DNA from: Lineus longissimus | Lineage: Eukaryota; Nemertea; Pilidiophora; Heteronemertea; Lineidae | Direction of reading: 5' to 3' | Assembly (NCBI RefSeq): GCF_910592395.1 | Contig: NC_088324.1 | Span: 62,001 to 126,000 of the forward strand | DNA: 64,000 nucleotides | Shown here: positions 38,820 to 51,493 of the stretch, one piece after another | Layout: each line of letters opens with the position of its first letter | How positions within the stretch are numbered: the stretch's first letter is position 1 | Notes under the pieces: generated by a model | Seen by the model: the letters and a program-made list of their open reading frames with translations, nothing else | What the model was told of the DNA's origin: nothing | Database searches by the model: none | Program-made: the position numbers and the translations under genes

Positions 38820-40138
38820 TTTCTGTACAACTCTTCAATCTGAGATCCCATGATTTCGGTGGAGTACAACCTGAAGTGAAGGAAAACAAGAAAATGTGTA
38901 TTTAGCCTCGAGGTTAAGAACGAACACCTCTTGATGAGTGATCGGAATTAGAATGTCATGTAACATCTCCAAGCAAAGCTGAATGTAGATAGACAGTAGT
39001 GACTACGTGGCTTCGGTAATGTTAACAACTGCTTGCCTTGAACCAGACTTTTCCCTTCAGTGTTTTGTCTATTCTATCATCGTCTCTGAACAGCGTACAG
39101 GCTACACTACATCTGACAAAGTATTTAATGTATCAACAAATCATTTGATGTACGAGCACTTTTTCAGATTGAACATCTTGGAATCCATAATTTGAAATTT
39201 CAGGATTCGGAATTAAGGCTTCGGTGTATTATATCTTTTTACATTGAATATCCTCCAATATAATGAACTATACTTACGAGCAACACAGTCTCCTTTCTTC
39301 AACATGTCAGAAGGTTTACACCCTGAAGGTAAAATTTGAACGGAATAACTTTTATACTCTGGCTTTTCCAAATATATCTCCAAAAGGATATATGAACTTC
39401 ATTAATATAATTATCAGGTCGGAGTATACATTCTAACATTAAAACCTAACCATCATCACATTCACAATCACGAAAATCTTAATGACTGCCACCAACGGTC
39501 CTTGGATGTCGAGGCCAAGGACCACGGCACTAGTATCTCCCAGGCTTCATCATCAGTAATCGTAATCGTGCGTTTGTTATTATACAGTTATAGAGAGAAG
39601 AAATACATACTGTCCACACATCGTTTGGTCGGGATGTTCCATAACTGAGACTCGGTGCACCCTAGGAAAAAGGTAATCCATTAAACGACAGTTAATGGTT
39701 ACGAAACTTCATTCAGCTTGGAATGGATTCTATTTTGAATCCACCTAGTGTTTGCGTATTAATGTACAAACTCATGGCTTAAGGAATTCACACCGCACTT
39801 GCGCGTCACTCTATCATGAATGAGATTGCGATGGTTAAGTAGCTTTGGCAAAGCCTTTGGTGAGGTCGCATCCAAAAAGCGAGTGCAGATAATGAAAACG
39901 AGTTGCAACGCATTTAAAATACAACACTCTTTTACCACAGTCGAGCTGCATCAAGAGGATAAACTACAGAAAGACAGATATATTTAAATGGATAAGTGCT
40001 ATGTTATAGGCTAATCCTGTGATGTCTCATACTCACTCGGTGTGCAGATCTTCTTGGTGTTATCCCAGATCTCCTCTGGAGCACAGCGGTTGACACATTT
40101 ATCCCCTATCCATCTCTTTGCAACATCATCTGTGCATT
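38820..40138 (-). CDS. Module B, four short Cys-rich exons
   Basis: Exons 40037-40138, 39611-39661, 39278-39322 and 38820-38870. The first is 102 nt rather than 99 because of a one-codon insertion (CTDDVAKRW in place of CTNVAKRW), so the frame is preserved. Confidence 0.75.
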
Positions 40139-41009
40139 CTTGAAGAAAAAGGAAGTTAATTACTGGCAGTGAAAACCTCTTCCTCTCCCTAGTTAATGTT
40201 TAATCCTTCAACAGAAAAACACTTGAAACTTATAAACTTTAGTGCACCCTTTCGGTCATGTGGATGGAGATCCGTTAGCAATATCGTTTATGAAGGAAAA
40301 TGATAACCGGTTTACGAAGACACGCAAAGGGATGACAAATTTGGCAAAAATATTGGCCTTTGTAGGGATAAACTGAAGGACGTTCCGATGCTTGTATAGA
40401 TAACTGCAGCATATGAAAGATGCTAAGGTACGCACTTGGTGGAAACAGAGTTTGTGAAGAGAACCGATGGTTCCATTCGGTCGGGATGTATACAGTAGGT
40501 GCAAGGAAATCATATTACGGATACTATAAATATGTTGACATAACCGTTGAAAGCCCATGACGGGGGCTTTCTGATGGTCCCATCAATATTACCCTTCCAC
40601 GGGTTACGGACGTTGATCAGCTCGGAAACAAATGTTCTCGGGTAAAATCAGTTCGTAATTCGTAATTTGCAATTCGTTAGATTTGTGGAAACTCGCTATG
40701 TCAATTGAAGCGCAAAAACGAATCAGACATGTCTCGAGGGGTCTGTTTTCATGTTCGTCGTCGACAGTTTTTTTCAAAGCTCTTTAGGTAAAATCAATTC
40801 AAATGTTTGAAGAGTAAACTGATTTTGGATTTTAATGGAATATGCCATATGGACGTTAATTTAGACCCAGTTTTGAAGGAGTAGGTCAAAAAACATGTTC
40901 ACCTACATCTGTCACTTTCATCAAATTGTGTCAATCAAAGGCTGCTTTCATCTCTATTATAAGAGTGTCGATTAATACAAGTTGTAAATACTTTGTAAAT
41001 ACTGGTCAG
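40139..41009. other. Non-coding spacer between module B and the laminin-G-like exon, left part
   Basis: The first 420 bp (to about 40560) still resemble the intron that precedes the EGF exon in other modules. Beyond that I see no repeat or exon. Confidence 0.5.
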
Positions 41010-41011
41010 TG

Positions 41012-41182
41012 ACCAATTTCGCCATAAGACGTGTATATGAATATGACGAATGTGTCCCTGGTACACCAACAAACCTTTTGAAATTAACTCATGAACAGTA
41101 CATCTGTCGACCACGTCAGAAGAAACAAGATCCTTACCACATGAAGCCACCCATGAAACCAAAGAACAAAAGACCTATATAA
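41012..41182 (+). CDS. Possible orphan terminal exon on the opposite strand
   Basis: 57 codons open from an acceptor-like TGGTCAG at 41003-41009 to a TAA. The peptide is basic and Pro-rich at its end (YHMKPPMKPKNKRPI) with two cysteines. It has the look of a protein C-terminus but has no recognised domain and no partner exon in the window. It could be chance. Confidence 0.2.
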   Translation, partial: TNFAIRRVYEYDECVPGTPTNLLKLTHEQYICRPRQKKQDPYHMKPPMKPKNKRPI

Positions 41183-41550
41183 GCTCCTGTAACTCAACGC
41201 CTTTCGGGCAAGTTTCTCTTCACATAAAACGTGTTGTCAGCAAAACCCTTTGGCGTTTTCAGCACTTCTAAATTTGCCAGATGTTGCTTATTGTGTTTCA
41301 GGCAGACTTACGTAGGGTTGGCACTGAAAAGACAATTATCATATTATAATTAATTTTTGTGAGCACATCGAAAGATTTGATAAACTTATGTATCATCGGC
41401 ACGATTGGAAACAGAAAAAAACCCTTCTATTGAAGTTATCATTTTTCTCAAAATATAAAGTTTTTTTCATCTTTAAAACGAATCAGGAAAGATATGAAAG
41501 ACTAAAGACGAAACGCTTGCATCAGTCCTTCTCTTTACATAGATGCATAC

Positions 41551-42460
41551 TATTATACGGCTCTAGGAAAATTCGTCCCCGGAAAATTCGTCCCCGGAAA
41601 ACTCGTCACCGGAAAATTCGTCCCCTAGGAAAATTCGTCCCTGGAAAATTCGTCCACGAGGAAAATTCGTCCCCGGATAATTCGTCCCCGAGGATAATTC
41701 GTCCCTGGAAAATTCGTCACTGAGGAAAATTTCGTCCCCAGAATATTTGTCCCCGGAAAATATGTCCCCTAGGATAATTCGTCCCTGGGAAATTCGTGCC
41801 CGAGGATAATTCGTCCCCGGAAAATTAGAGAAAAGTTGAAAGTTTCTGACATTACTTTCTAGTAATAACTACTACTTACTACTTTCGACTTTTCTCATTC
41901 AGTGTTATATCTCTATTTACTACCCTACTAGCTAGTTACCTACTCCACTCTTTTCATAGTAGGTAGAGGTAGGCAGGCGAAATAGTTTATTTCTTTACAA
42001 ATAAGTATTTTTACTGGTCAGAATGAAAGAAAAACTCTAAATTCTTCACTAAAATATTTCGCCTGCCTACCTCTACCTACTATAAAAATAGTGGGGTAGG
42101 TAACTAGCTAGTAGGGTAGTAAAGAGAGATGTTACACTGAATGAGAAAAATCGAAAGTAGTAGTTATTACTACAGTCCATTCGACAAGACTTAAGAGTCT
42201 TGGAAAGTAAAGTCAGAAACTTTCAACTTTGTAAAATTTTCTGGGGACGAATTATCCTCGGGGACGAACTTTCCAGGGACGAATTATCCTCGGGGACAAA
42301 TTTTCCGGGGACGAACTATCCTCGGGGACGAATTATCCTCGGGGACGAATTTTCCGGGGACGAATTTTCTTGGGGACGAATTATCCGGGGACGAATTTGC
42401 GGGAACGAGTTTTCTAGGGACGAATTATCCGGGGACGAATTTTCCTGTAACCCTATTATA
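41551..42460. mobile_element. Foldback-type element with minisatellite arms
   Basis: The left arm (41551-41830) is about 15 units of GGAAAATTCGTCCCC and variants. The right arm (42236-42460) is the same unit reversed (GGGGACGAATTTTCC). Inside them lies a second, unique inverted repeat: 41830-41975 against about 42055-42230, including CTACCCTACTAGCTAGTTACC against its complement. The outermost bases TATTATAC / GTATAATA-like are also inverted. The centre has no coding capacity. The structure is that of foldback elements with tandem-repeat termini. Confidence 0.75.
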
Positions 42461-43152
42461 CCCACATCATGGCATTACGTAGGCAGAGATATGCCTGCAT
42501 ATATATTTCAAGTAAGGCCGTAACAAAATGTTCTCTCTCAAAATCTAGCTCCTCGAGTTCTACAATTAGCTTCTACCCTTATATCTCAATTTTCTGAACG
42601 CAGATCCTGCCACACGATCGTGCTGCTCGTGGAATAAGATGCCTGATTTCCTCTTTATTGAAATTACCAAAGTGTACCCTTAACTGTAATCTCATGCTTG
42701 AATGGCCAACATTTTCTGTTCCAAATTCTATTGAGAGCGGAGACATATACATAATATGTTGACAGGTGTGAGGTGCCGAAAGCTACCACAAGGCTAAAAC
42801 TTTGGTATTGGAGTTTTATTTCACCTATCGGGAATGACAAGGCCTTGCTAGGTTATTCTTACCCGAACCGTCAGAACAATAACTTAGTTATTGCTTGGTT
42901 AAACGGACATATCGGGCGAAATATGCCTGGTAGATGACGAGACTATGTCTGTGGTTACTGGGCATACGCCGCCAGATCAAGAACAAAAACAGTGGACGTA
43001 TTCACGATGTAATTCGAATACCGACATTCAAGATAAGAATATATAATTCATCACATCAGAAGACTGCTGTGAGGGAAAACTCATTGTCAGGTAAACCTTC
43101 GTATTCTAATGATTTACCCATGTGGTAGAAAGAGCATCGTGTTTAAACTTAC
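42461..43152. other. Non-coding spacer, nothing recognised
   Basis: Between the foldback element and the laminin-G-like exon; no repeat, exon or RNA gene seen. Confidence 0.4.
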
Positions 43153-43794
43153 CAGGTTTGGCTCTACTTATGATCAGCTTCCTAAGTTCATCGATCTGGG
43201 CCTTACCACTGACTGCACATCTCATCAGCGTTGTTCCGGCCAGCTTTCCCGTGAATTTGGACCCACCATTTGCCGGTCTGAGTCCAACGTACAAATCACC
43301 CAACATGTCTCGGAGTCCTATGGCTCCGACATTCTTGATGACAACATTACCATCGACCCACATCACCAAATTGCCAGTTTGTTGACTGTAGCTGATCCCT
43401 ACGAACGACCATTTCTTAGTTGGTGGAGCAATATGAAATTGCATATGGCTGTGTCCAGTATGGGCATCCAGGTTGGTGAAAAGCTTGCCTCCATGAATCC
43501 ACATGTGAGTTCCGTAAGCTCCTCTTCCTCTCCACTCCACGATTGGCCCGTCTCTAAGCACGTCTTGGTAAAGATAAGTCGCGATTGTGAAACTATCACG
43601 CTCAATATCCAGCTTTCCGTCACTGGTTATCTTGACGTAGTTATGCGCGGTGAAAACCCATGCGTTGATACCTTCAGGGCCGGTGGTGAGAGTTGTGGCT
43701 CCTACGGTAGATAGGGTTAGGCCACCAAGGCCGCTTGGTTTGGACTCGATCCTAGGTCCGAGAAGAAGCCACGAACCACAGCTCGACATACCAC
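43153..43794 (-). CDS. Laminin-G/concanavalin-like domain exon between modules C and B
   Basis: 642 nt, acceptor CTGTTTCAG, donor GTAAGT, both phase 1. It encodes about 213 residues with a LamG/ConA-like lectin pattern: WVFTAHNYVKI, DSFTIATYLYQD, PIVEWRGRG, HMWIHGGKL, WSFVGISYSQQTGNLVMWVDG, DLYVGLRP. The matching phases let it splice between the EGF exon of module C and the first exon of module B. The product would be an extracellular binding domain within the array. It is the only such exon in the window. Confidence 0.75.
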
Positions 43795-44252
43795 CTGAAA
43801 CAGAAATCGAACACTTAATCGACAAACACTAAGGCACTAAGGGTGTTTTACAAAAGTAGTCATTGTTTTACGAAGGTAGTCATCACCAAAATTTGGAGAA
43901 CACCAAGCTTTTAGATGCAAATTTTGAAGACATGCGACACATAAAACAAATAATGAATAGGAACATAAAGTATACATCGTTAACATCAAATCTAGTTTTA
44001 TGAGAGAGCTGGCCATGGAAAAGGGTCTTCGTAAGATTCTCATAGTCTGGCACAAGAAAACGCTGCATGAGCATCTAATACACCTGCATATACAACTCAT
44101 TGTGAAAGCCATACTGTAAACAATCAACATCGGATCGAGTCACAACAAATTACCAACTCTTGCAGAAATCCATTGATGGTAAAGTTGTTGATCCCGAGGA
44201 GCCGATCTCCCAAGTCAACCAGCCACACGGCACCGCATAGCAAACAGTCCTG

Positions 44253-44385
44253 AGGCACCTTCCCCATAGAGGTATACGGTATACTACACTATACGCGAAC
44301 AATGGCTTCACAAAGGGTGCATGACCATGAAACTATTGTTCGCGTATAGTATAGTATAGGGTATAGCTCTATGGAATAGGTGCCT
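44253..44385. mobile_element. MITE-like 133-bp inverted repeat
   Basis: Ends AGGCACC ... CATAGAG and CTCTATGG ... GGTGCCT are inverted, and the arms continue with ATACTACACTATACGCGAACAA against TTGTTCGCGTATAGTATAGTAT. The loop of about 35 bp is unique. No clear target duplication was found. Confidence 0.7.
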
Positions 44386-45686
44386 TACGGTTGATTCCAA
44401 CAATACCCAATCACCCGACCAGGTTGAACTGAAGGTAGCCATGCTTTTCAAAGCCGTTCAGGATCAAAATGGATTTAAAACAAGTCAACGATCGTGACCA
44501 AGGAGCATGCAAATCAGAGCGGATCTCAAACGCTGACTTGAGGAAACTCCAAGAATTCATAAGAAATTTGATTGTTAGTTTAAGTAGGCCTACGCGTAAA
44601 AACGGTTTGGACGATTTTCGGTCCGACGTTGAAACGTTCATGGCCTGATGCGAAGCGCGAATACGCATCTAGAGGGGAAGTGTAGTAAGCTCCGATCAGA
44701 GATCAGCGCTTCGAAAGCCGAAATTCGAGGGCTAGACTAGAGCAAACATTAGAACAGGTTCATCGGGTCTCATCACAGGCGCTTTAACAGTGCAATGGTA
44801 TGATGGTCTCCCTCGTGAGTTCAAGGAAGTAAAATAAGGATTTGAGCGCATCAAAGATGTGAGAGATTCTTGTGCGTCAAAGTTACGAAATGATCTTAAA
44901 TCAATCTGCCTATGTTCATGCGTTCCTGCACAAATTGACGTCACTTGGGTTGGGTCGGCGCTTCAAATAAGAATACGCCTTTTGCCACACCCGGAACTGC
45001 ATGTTTGTTGAGTGTCGATTTCTGCCGTCTTAAAAAAATATTTTTCACCGCTGTGTATGTAAGCGACTTATGTGAGGGGCCAAATTTTTCCTTTGATCCG
45101 AATGACCCTTGAAGCTGGTAAACTTAAGTGCCCCTTTCGGTCGTGTGGATGGAGATGCGTTTACAATATCGTTTATGAAGCAAAATGATAACCAGTTTAC
45201 GAAGACACGCAAAGAGATGTCAAATTTGGCAAACTTATTGGCCTCTGTACGGATAAACCAAAGGACGTTCTGATGCTTTTATAGATAACTACAGCATATA
45301 TAGCATGACGCATTTCGTGGAAACAGAGTTTTGTAAAGAAAACTGATAGTATCATTTGGTTGGGATGTATAGGGGCAAGGAAAACATATTAAAAACTTTA
45401 AATAGGCTAAACAAGTATAAATTGGCTAAAATAGTCTCTTTTGACATGAAAAGAGCAAATGGCACTTTCTACATGCGACATAATAAACACGCAAAGAAGC
45501 GTGTTGTAGTACAATGACTGAATACAACTTCATAGTAGGGAGTAGGTCTTCTGTGTACATCTCACGAAACGGGACGACCTTCGTGGCGTCTGCTGGCGAG
45601 CTAATACTAGTCACGAGGTGATAAATCAAGCTCGTTTCCACAGGTGAGGTGTCATTTATAACGGCACCCAAACTTGCTGCACTTAC
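44386..45686. other. Non-coding spacer/intron between MITE and module C
   Basis: From 44817 on it matches 16843 onward (downstream of module A) with about 700 bp missing at 45034. Bases 44386-44816 show nothing recognisable. Confidence 0.5.
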
Positions 45687-45879
45687 GTTTCGTGCATTTG
45701 AATCCATCTCCTTGGTATCTTTTCTTGCAGCCACAGGTATAGACCCCTTTGTCTCCAGGTCTGCATACAGCATCCTTGCCACAAGGTTTAAGCTCACTGG
45801 ACCCTAGCTTGGCGACTGATCCTACTTTGATGCACTTGTAAAGTGTCGTGCAGTCGGAGCTTATGCGCTCATCACCAAT
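45687..45879 (-). CDS. Module C, EGF-like exon
   Basis: CGKDAVCRPGDKG variant (Val for Glu); its donor should join the laminin-G-like exon at 43794 in phase. Confidence 0.8.
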
Positions 45880-46174
45880 CTGATAGGTAAAAAGAATTGT
45901 TGACAATATCAGCATATGCAGAACAATGAAAAGCCCCACTACATGCTCTGGTCTCTGCAATCCTGATGAGATTACGTCATACCGGAAAAGAGAAGAAGCA
46001 AAGACCGTATAGTTTTTTCCTCATAAGAGTAGCAATATAAGCAGAAGTACATATGAAATGGTTGATGAAGGTAACATTGTCTTAGACGGCGAGGGGGGCG
46101 ATTTCTTCGTTCATGCAGTTTAGGGTGAAGAGTTAGACACGATCTGACTCAGTAATGTTCTACTCATTACCCAC

Positions 46175-46374
46175 CGTGTAATAGTTTTTGTCTGCATCCC
46201 AACAGCCACATGACTGCTCGGGGACACACGAATCACCATCTCGGATGAAGCCTTTATTACACTTGCAGCCTTCCATCAACTCATCCTCACAGAAGATTGG
46301 TTCGGGCTTGATACACGTCGGTTGGCATGGACGCATCTTGGACTCATATACGCTGTTAGCAGGGCACTTCATTG
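46175..46374 (-). CDS. Module C, TIL domain exon
   Basis: Peptide identical to modules A and E. Confidence 0.83.
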
Positions 46375-46931
46375 CTGGAAAATGACATTGATATTAATCG
46401 TATATTAACAGTAAAAAGAGAACAAGGTAGAGACCATTCGATAATAAAGTGAAAACTGTGATGATGGTTTTAACGTCTACATGCTTGTTTTAAGAATGTC
46501 AGGAAAGGTCTCATCATTTACAATGGGCTCACATCAGAGCCACTGCCCCAACACCAGAATCACACAACACGAGTCAATGGATGCTGGCGCTGACCAAACA
46601 CAAGATCCACAAGAGCCAATTTACTCGGGTTGAAACCAGACGCTCTTGGCATTTACCAGATCCTGGAGCCAATGGACCCACTCCAGATGCACTGGAACAA
46701 CGCCAGCACCACTGGCTCCACACCGAAGCCAAATGGTTCTTGATTTTCGAACTTCTGTGACCAGTTGCCTTAGGCATAGCGTGACCTCAGGAATATTCCC
46801 CAATCAAATTGAGGGTTACAAGGCTAGAACTTCATTGGTTCCATTTTGATATTCGACAAGCAATTGGTAGGCCATTATTGTAGATTTGAAGCCAAAGCAT
46901 CTTTTTGTAAAGCAGAATGAGTCAAACTTAC

Positions 46932-47230
46932 GACAGAATGTGGTTGTTCTCCAAACCTTAGAAGGTTGGTAACCATTCAACTGACATTCGCTGGCGAATT
47001 CTCCCACATCAGCGCATATCACTTCTTTAATGGACTCGGGTTTGTCCACAAAAGCGCAAGCATCTATCTGGCAAGCAGCATAGGCTGACTTCCAATCTAC
47101 CTTTCCGCTCTTGATGCACTCTGCGAATGGTCCAGTGGTTGACTTGATGTAACCGCAGTACGTGTCTGATGCAATGAGGGCATTGTTCTTATCCGAACAT
47201 TTGATGACTGGATCCTCGCTCTTCTTACAG
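46932..47230 (-). CDS. Module C, C8 domain exon
   Basis: Eight-cysteine C8 pattern; exactly 27277 bp from the module A exon. Confidence 0.83.
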
Positions 47231-47838
47231 CTAAAGTATCAACACTATTTAAATTCGACATCTATTTGGAATAAATACAAAAATCTGCTGTATGGTAAGA
47301 CTTCCAAAGTCATCCTACCTCTCTGGACGAAGTGTTCGAAAGGATATCACGAATTAGCTGTCGCCCACCTGTCTTATTTGAATGTGACGGTGTAACATCT
47401 GTGGTTGTTCCCCATGTTTCAGTGTTTCCAAACAATAGGCAGCTAGAGAGACCATGACTTTTCAATAGGGGGGATACACAGAAATACTCGTCAATCTATT
47501 TTTGAGCATTCCCAAACAATGAGGGGAAACACTCAAAAACAGAAACACTCAAAAACATTACAACGGTACTCATGACCGCAAGTGAAGGCTATCTGTTTGT
47601 ATTCAACAAAGGGCGAATACTATTCTAAACCTTTCGATGTAATTCTGACATCGGTTGAATATTGCAGGATCCATATTCAGATAAGACATAGTGTGGTTTG
47701 TTATATATGTTATCAACTATGTATAAAGACCTACTTGATGTTATCAAGCATAGAACTTATTATTTTCAAGGTATACAACCGATTTCTTTTGTTTTATTTG
47801 ATCATATTTCAAACGGCTTGTTTGAAATATACACTTAC

Positions 47839-48128
47839 TTAACTAATGGCACATCCGAGTCATCGGGAACCTGATAATTATTGAAGCTAGTCAAGGCATC
47901 TGTTATTCCATCGCAGTCACCACACATTCCAGTAAGCTTTCCAGCACCTCCATACTGCCAGTGGCCAAGAGATGTCACAATACCTCCATATTGACCACCG
48001 AATGACAAAGCGAAGGAACAGGTTGGCACTGATATCTTAAAGTCGTTGGCTCCAGATTTTGTGGCACTGAGACTATGTCCGCCTTTGAGTTTGAGGTTAA
48101 AGGGCATTCTTTGTGTGAGGCCACTGAC
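47839..48128 (-). CDS. Module C, vWD domain exon 2
   Basis: TGMCGDCDGITDALTSFNNYQ, the A-type variant. Private Ser in GGHSLSATKSG where the other modules have Thr. Confidence 0.83.
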
Positions 48129-49061
48129 CTGCAGAACAAAGTTGTGGTGACTTGTTAGAGAGTAATGCAATGTCTCGTATAACTGGATAACATAAGTTTT
48201 TAGATTAGTCGATGGGTGTATCGAAATCGCGAGATAAGTAATCATTATTTTCTACTTCCCTCGATCATGACAATCACCATTTCCAACGCTGCTGTTTACT
48301 TATCAATTCAATGAGAGTACGGCCGAATATGATACAAAGGCTACATGCAACTGCACGTTCATCTTGACCACTAGGGTTTTTGCAACTTATCAAGATATGC
48401 TGTGAGTATAATACCGCGAGGTTCAGTATGCAGTATGTGTCAAGATTATTTTCCCGTTAGGCCTGGCGGCACAAGTCACCATACACATGATTGACCGATA
48501 ACACAGGGCATGTACCTGGTGAACGTCTGGTCATCGCTAAAAATAGCACGGGATAGTCTGACCATCGAAAGTAGGCTAATGTTAGGCAATTCCACACATC
48601 GCAGAGCGGAGTCTGTTTCAATGGGCAAATCAAAACAAGGATAACTCCAGACTACAGCCTCGGTCTCATAAATGTTCGCCTTTTCAGGTTCCATATTTGC
48701 AATACATCCTCTGGCGCATGTTACTCTCACAGAGGTTGGCATCTAGCGATTTCGCATTCCGCATCTCGCGGTTTATAATCAGCCGGTAAAAATACCATTA
48801 CACTTCAGTATACTGACTGAACATTGCTTGTATTTTGATTTCGCCTATCACATTCAAATAACGCGAAAAACCCCAATGAGAAATAAGTGAGATGTAAACG
48901 CTCTTGGATCCAAACATCTTATTAGAGTGTGCAGATGGAGATTCTGTCTTGATGAAAGAAAAATGAACCACCACACCAATATGACGGTTCTGGCAATTTA
49001 TTCGAACAGCGCAAATTCATCAAAAAAAGGGTGGAGCATATACTAGTATATGAGAACGTAC

Positions 49062-49309
49062 CCTAGTCCATCCGTCCTTGTGAAGTCTGACAACGAAACC
49101 TCCCATCTTCAGGTCCATCATCCTACCGAAAGACACAATTGTGTTGCCTCGATATTCATTCTTCACCTCAATGGAGAAGGAACACGCGTCGTCAGAGTTG
49201 GTCGTCTTGGAGAAGACGTATTTACAGACACCCATGAAGTCGATCATTCTGGTAAAATCGTCGTAACGATGGTAATGGGGATCTCCCCAAGCCTTGCAGG
49301 TGCAGATTT
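49062..49309 (-). CDS. Module C, vWD domain exon 1
   Basis: GDPHYHRYDD motif; FTRMIDF in place of FNRMIDF at the position before the conserved IDF, otherwise as module A. Confidence 0.83.
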
Positions 49310-49635
49310 CTAGTGGATAAAACAGACGGAGAGCTACACTTAGTATACATCAAACATCAATAATCTACATGCATCAATTTGTGCTGGGAGACACTCAACT
49401 TCGCTACATAGTTTGGAATCAAATGAGTCTAAACACGCCTGATATACAATTTGACTTACCGTTATGATGCACCGATAATTGAATACATGTCGTTTGGATG
49501 AACAACTTTCAAGAGCAACACTTTGAGAACCAAGATAAAGTTTTAATGCGTTGTATCATTTCTACAGAGGCATTTTTATCACTAATCAATTAGTTCGTTA
49601 TTGGTTATTCAAACTCAATCCAAAGACGGACTTAC

Positions 49636-50950
49636 TTTCTGTACAATTCTTCAATCTGAGATCCCATGATTTCGGTGGAGTACAACCTGAAGTGAAGGAA
49701 AACAAGAAAATGTGTATTTAGCCTCGAGGTTAAGAACGAACACCTCTTGATGAGTGATCGAAATTAGAATGTCATGTAACATCTCCAAGCAAAGCTGAAT
49801 GTAGATAGACAGTAGTGACTACGTGGCTTCGGTAATGTTAACAACTGCTTGCCTTGAACCAGACTTTTCCCTTCAGTGTTTTGTCTATTCTATCATCGTC
49901 TCTGGACAGCGTACAGGCTACACTACATCTGACAAACTATTTAATGTATCAACAAATCATTTGATGTACGAGCACTTTTTCAGATTGAACATCTTGGAAT
50001 CCATAATTTGAAATTGAAGAATTCGGAATTAAGGCTTCGGTAAATTATATCTTTTTACATTGAATATCCTCCAATATAATGAACTATACTTACGAGCAAC
50101 ACAGTCTCCTTTCTTCAACATGTCAGAAGGTTTACACCCTGAAGGTAAAATTTGAACGGAATAACTTTTATACTCTGGCTTTTCCAAATATATCTCCAAA
50201 AGGATATGAACTTCATTAATATAATTATCAGGTCGGAGTATACATTCTAACATTAAAACCTAACCATCATCACATTCACAATCACGAAAATCTTAATGAC
50301 TGCCACCAACGGTCCTTGGATGTCGAGGCCAAGGACCACGGCACTAGTATCTCCCAGGCTTCATCATCAGTAATCGTAATCGTGCGTTTGTTATTATACA
50401 GTTATTGAGATAAGACATACATACTGTCCACACATCGTTTGGTCGGGATGTTCCATAACTGAGACTCGGTGCACCCTAGAGAAAAAGGTAAAGCATTAAA
50501 CGACAATTAATGGTTACGAAACTTCATTCAGCTTAGAATGGATTCAATTTAGAATCCACCCAGTGATTGTGTATTAATGTACAAACTCATGGCTTAAGGA
50601 ATTCACACCGCACTTGCGCGTCACTCTATCATGAATGAGATCGCGATGGTTAAGTAGCTTTGGCAAAGCCTTTGGTGAGGTCGCATCCAAAAAGCGAGTG
50701 CAGATAATGAAAACGAGTTGCAACGCATTTAAAATACAACACTGTTTTACCACAGTCGAGCTGCCTCAAGAGGATAAACTACAGAAAGACAGATATATTT
50801 AAAAGGATAAGTGCTATGTTGTAGGCTAATCCTGTGATGTCTCATACTAACTCGGTGTGCAGATTTTCTTGGTGTTATCCCAGATCTCCTCTGGAGCGCA
50901 GCGGTTGACACATTTATCCCCCGTCCATCTCTTTGCAACATTTGTGCATT
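49636..50950 (-). CDS. Module C, four short Cys-rich exons
   Basis: Exons 50852-50950, 50425-50475, 50094-50138 and 49636-49686. The weaker donor GTTAGT after the first exon is private to this module. Confidence 0.75.
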
Positions 50951-51493
50951 CTTGAAGAAAAATGAAGTTAATTACTGGCAGTGAAAACCTCTTCCTCTCC
51001 CTAGTTAATGTTTAATCTTTCAACAGAAAAACACTTGAAACTTATAAACTTTAGTGCACCCTTTCGGTCGTGTGGATGGAGATCCGTTTGCAATATCGTT
51101 TATGAAGGAAAATGATAACCGGTTAAGAAGACACGCAAAGGGATGGCAAATTTGGCAAAAATATTGGCCTTTGTAGGGATGAACCAAAGGACGTTCCGAT
51201 GCTTGTATAGATAACTGCAGCATATGAAAGATGCTAAGGTACGCACTTCGTGGAAACAGAGTTTTGTAAAGAAAACTAATGGTATCATTTGGATGGGATG
51301 TATAGGGGCCAGGAAAACATATTACAGATACTCTAAACATGTTGACATAACCATGGAAAGCACCTGACTGATGGTCCCAGACGACCTTCGTGGCGTCTGC
51401 TGGCGAGTTTATACTAGTCACGAGGTGATATATCAAGCTCGTTTCCACAGGTGAGGTGTCATTTATAACGGCACCCATACTTGCTGCACTTAC

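Larger units (their letters stand above)
24232..40138 (-). repeat. Module B of the array, interrupted by two retroelements
   Basis: Exons: 40037-40138, 39611-39661, 39278-39322, 38820-38870, 34888-35135, 33603-33892, 25477-25775, 24720-24919 and 24232-24424. All nine have intact splice sites. The gypsy element lies in the vWD2-C8 intron and the LINE in the intron before vWD1. Without them the module is 5.8 kb like the others. It shares Val in the vWD1 exon, GMADA in vWD2 and absence of the 175-bp intronic segment with module D. Confidence 0.8.
45687..50950 (-). repeat. Module C of the array
   Basis: Exons: 50852-50950, 50425-50475, 50094-50138, 49636-49686, 49062-49309, 47839-48128, 46932-47230, 46175-46374 and 45687-45879. 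All frames and splice sites are intact; the first exon has donor GTTAGT instead of GTGAGT. It shares with module A the Asp in vWD1, GITDA in vWD2 and the 175-bp intronic segment (about 47391-47568). Confidence 0.8.

Noticed and set aside
41551-42523. Open frames across the ATTCGTCCCC repeats, and a CRISPR-like look
   Set aside because: Units are contiguous and inverted in the two arms with no unique spacers; this is a foldback repeat in a eukaryotic genome.
43837-44668. Short minus-strand frames near the laminin-G exon
   Set aside because: No splice-site support, no domain, composition like the surrounding non-coding DNA.
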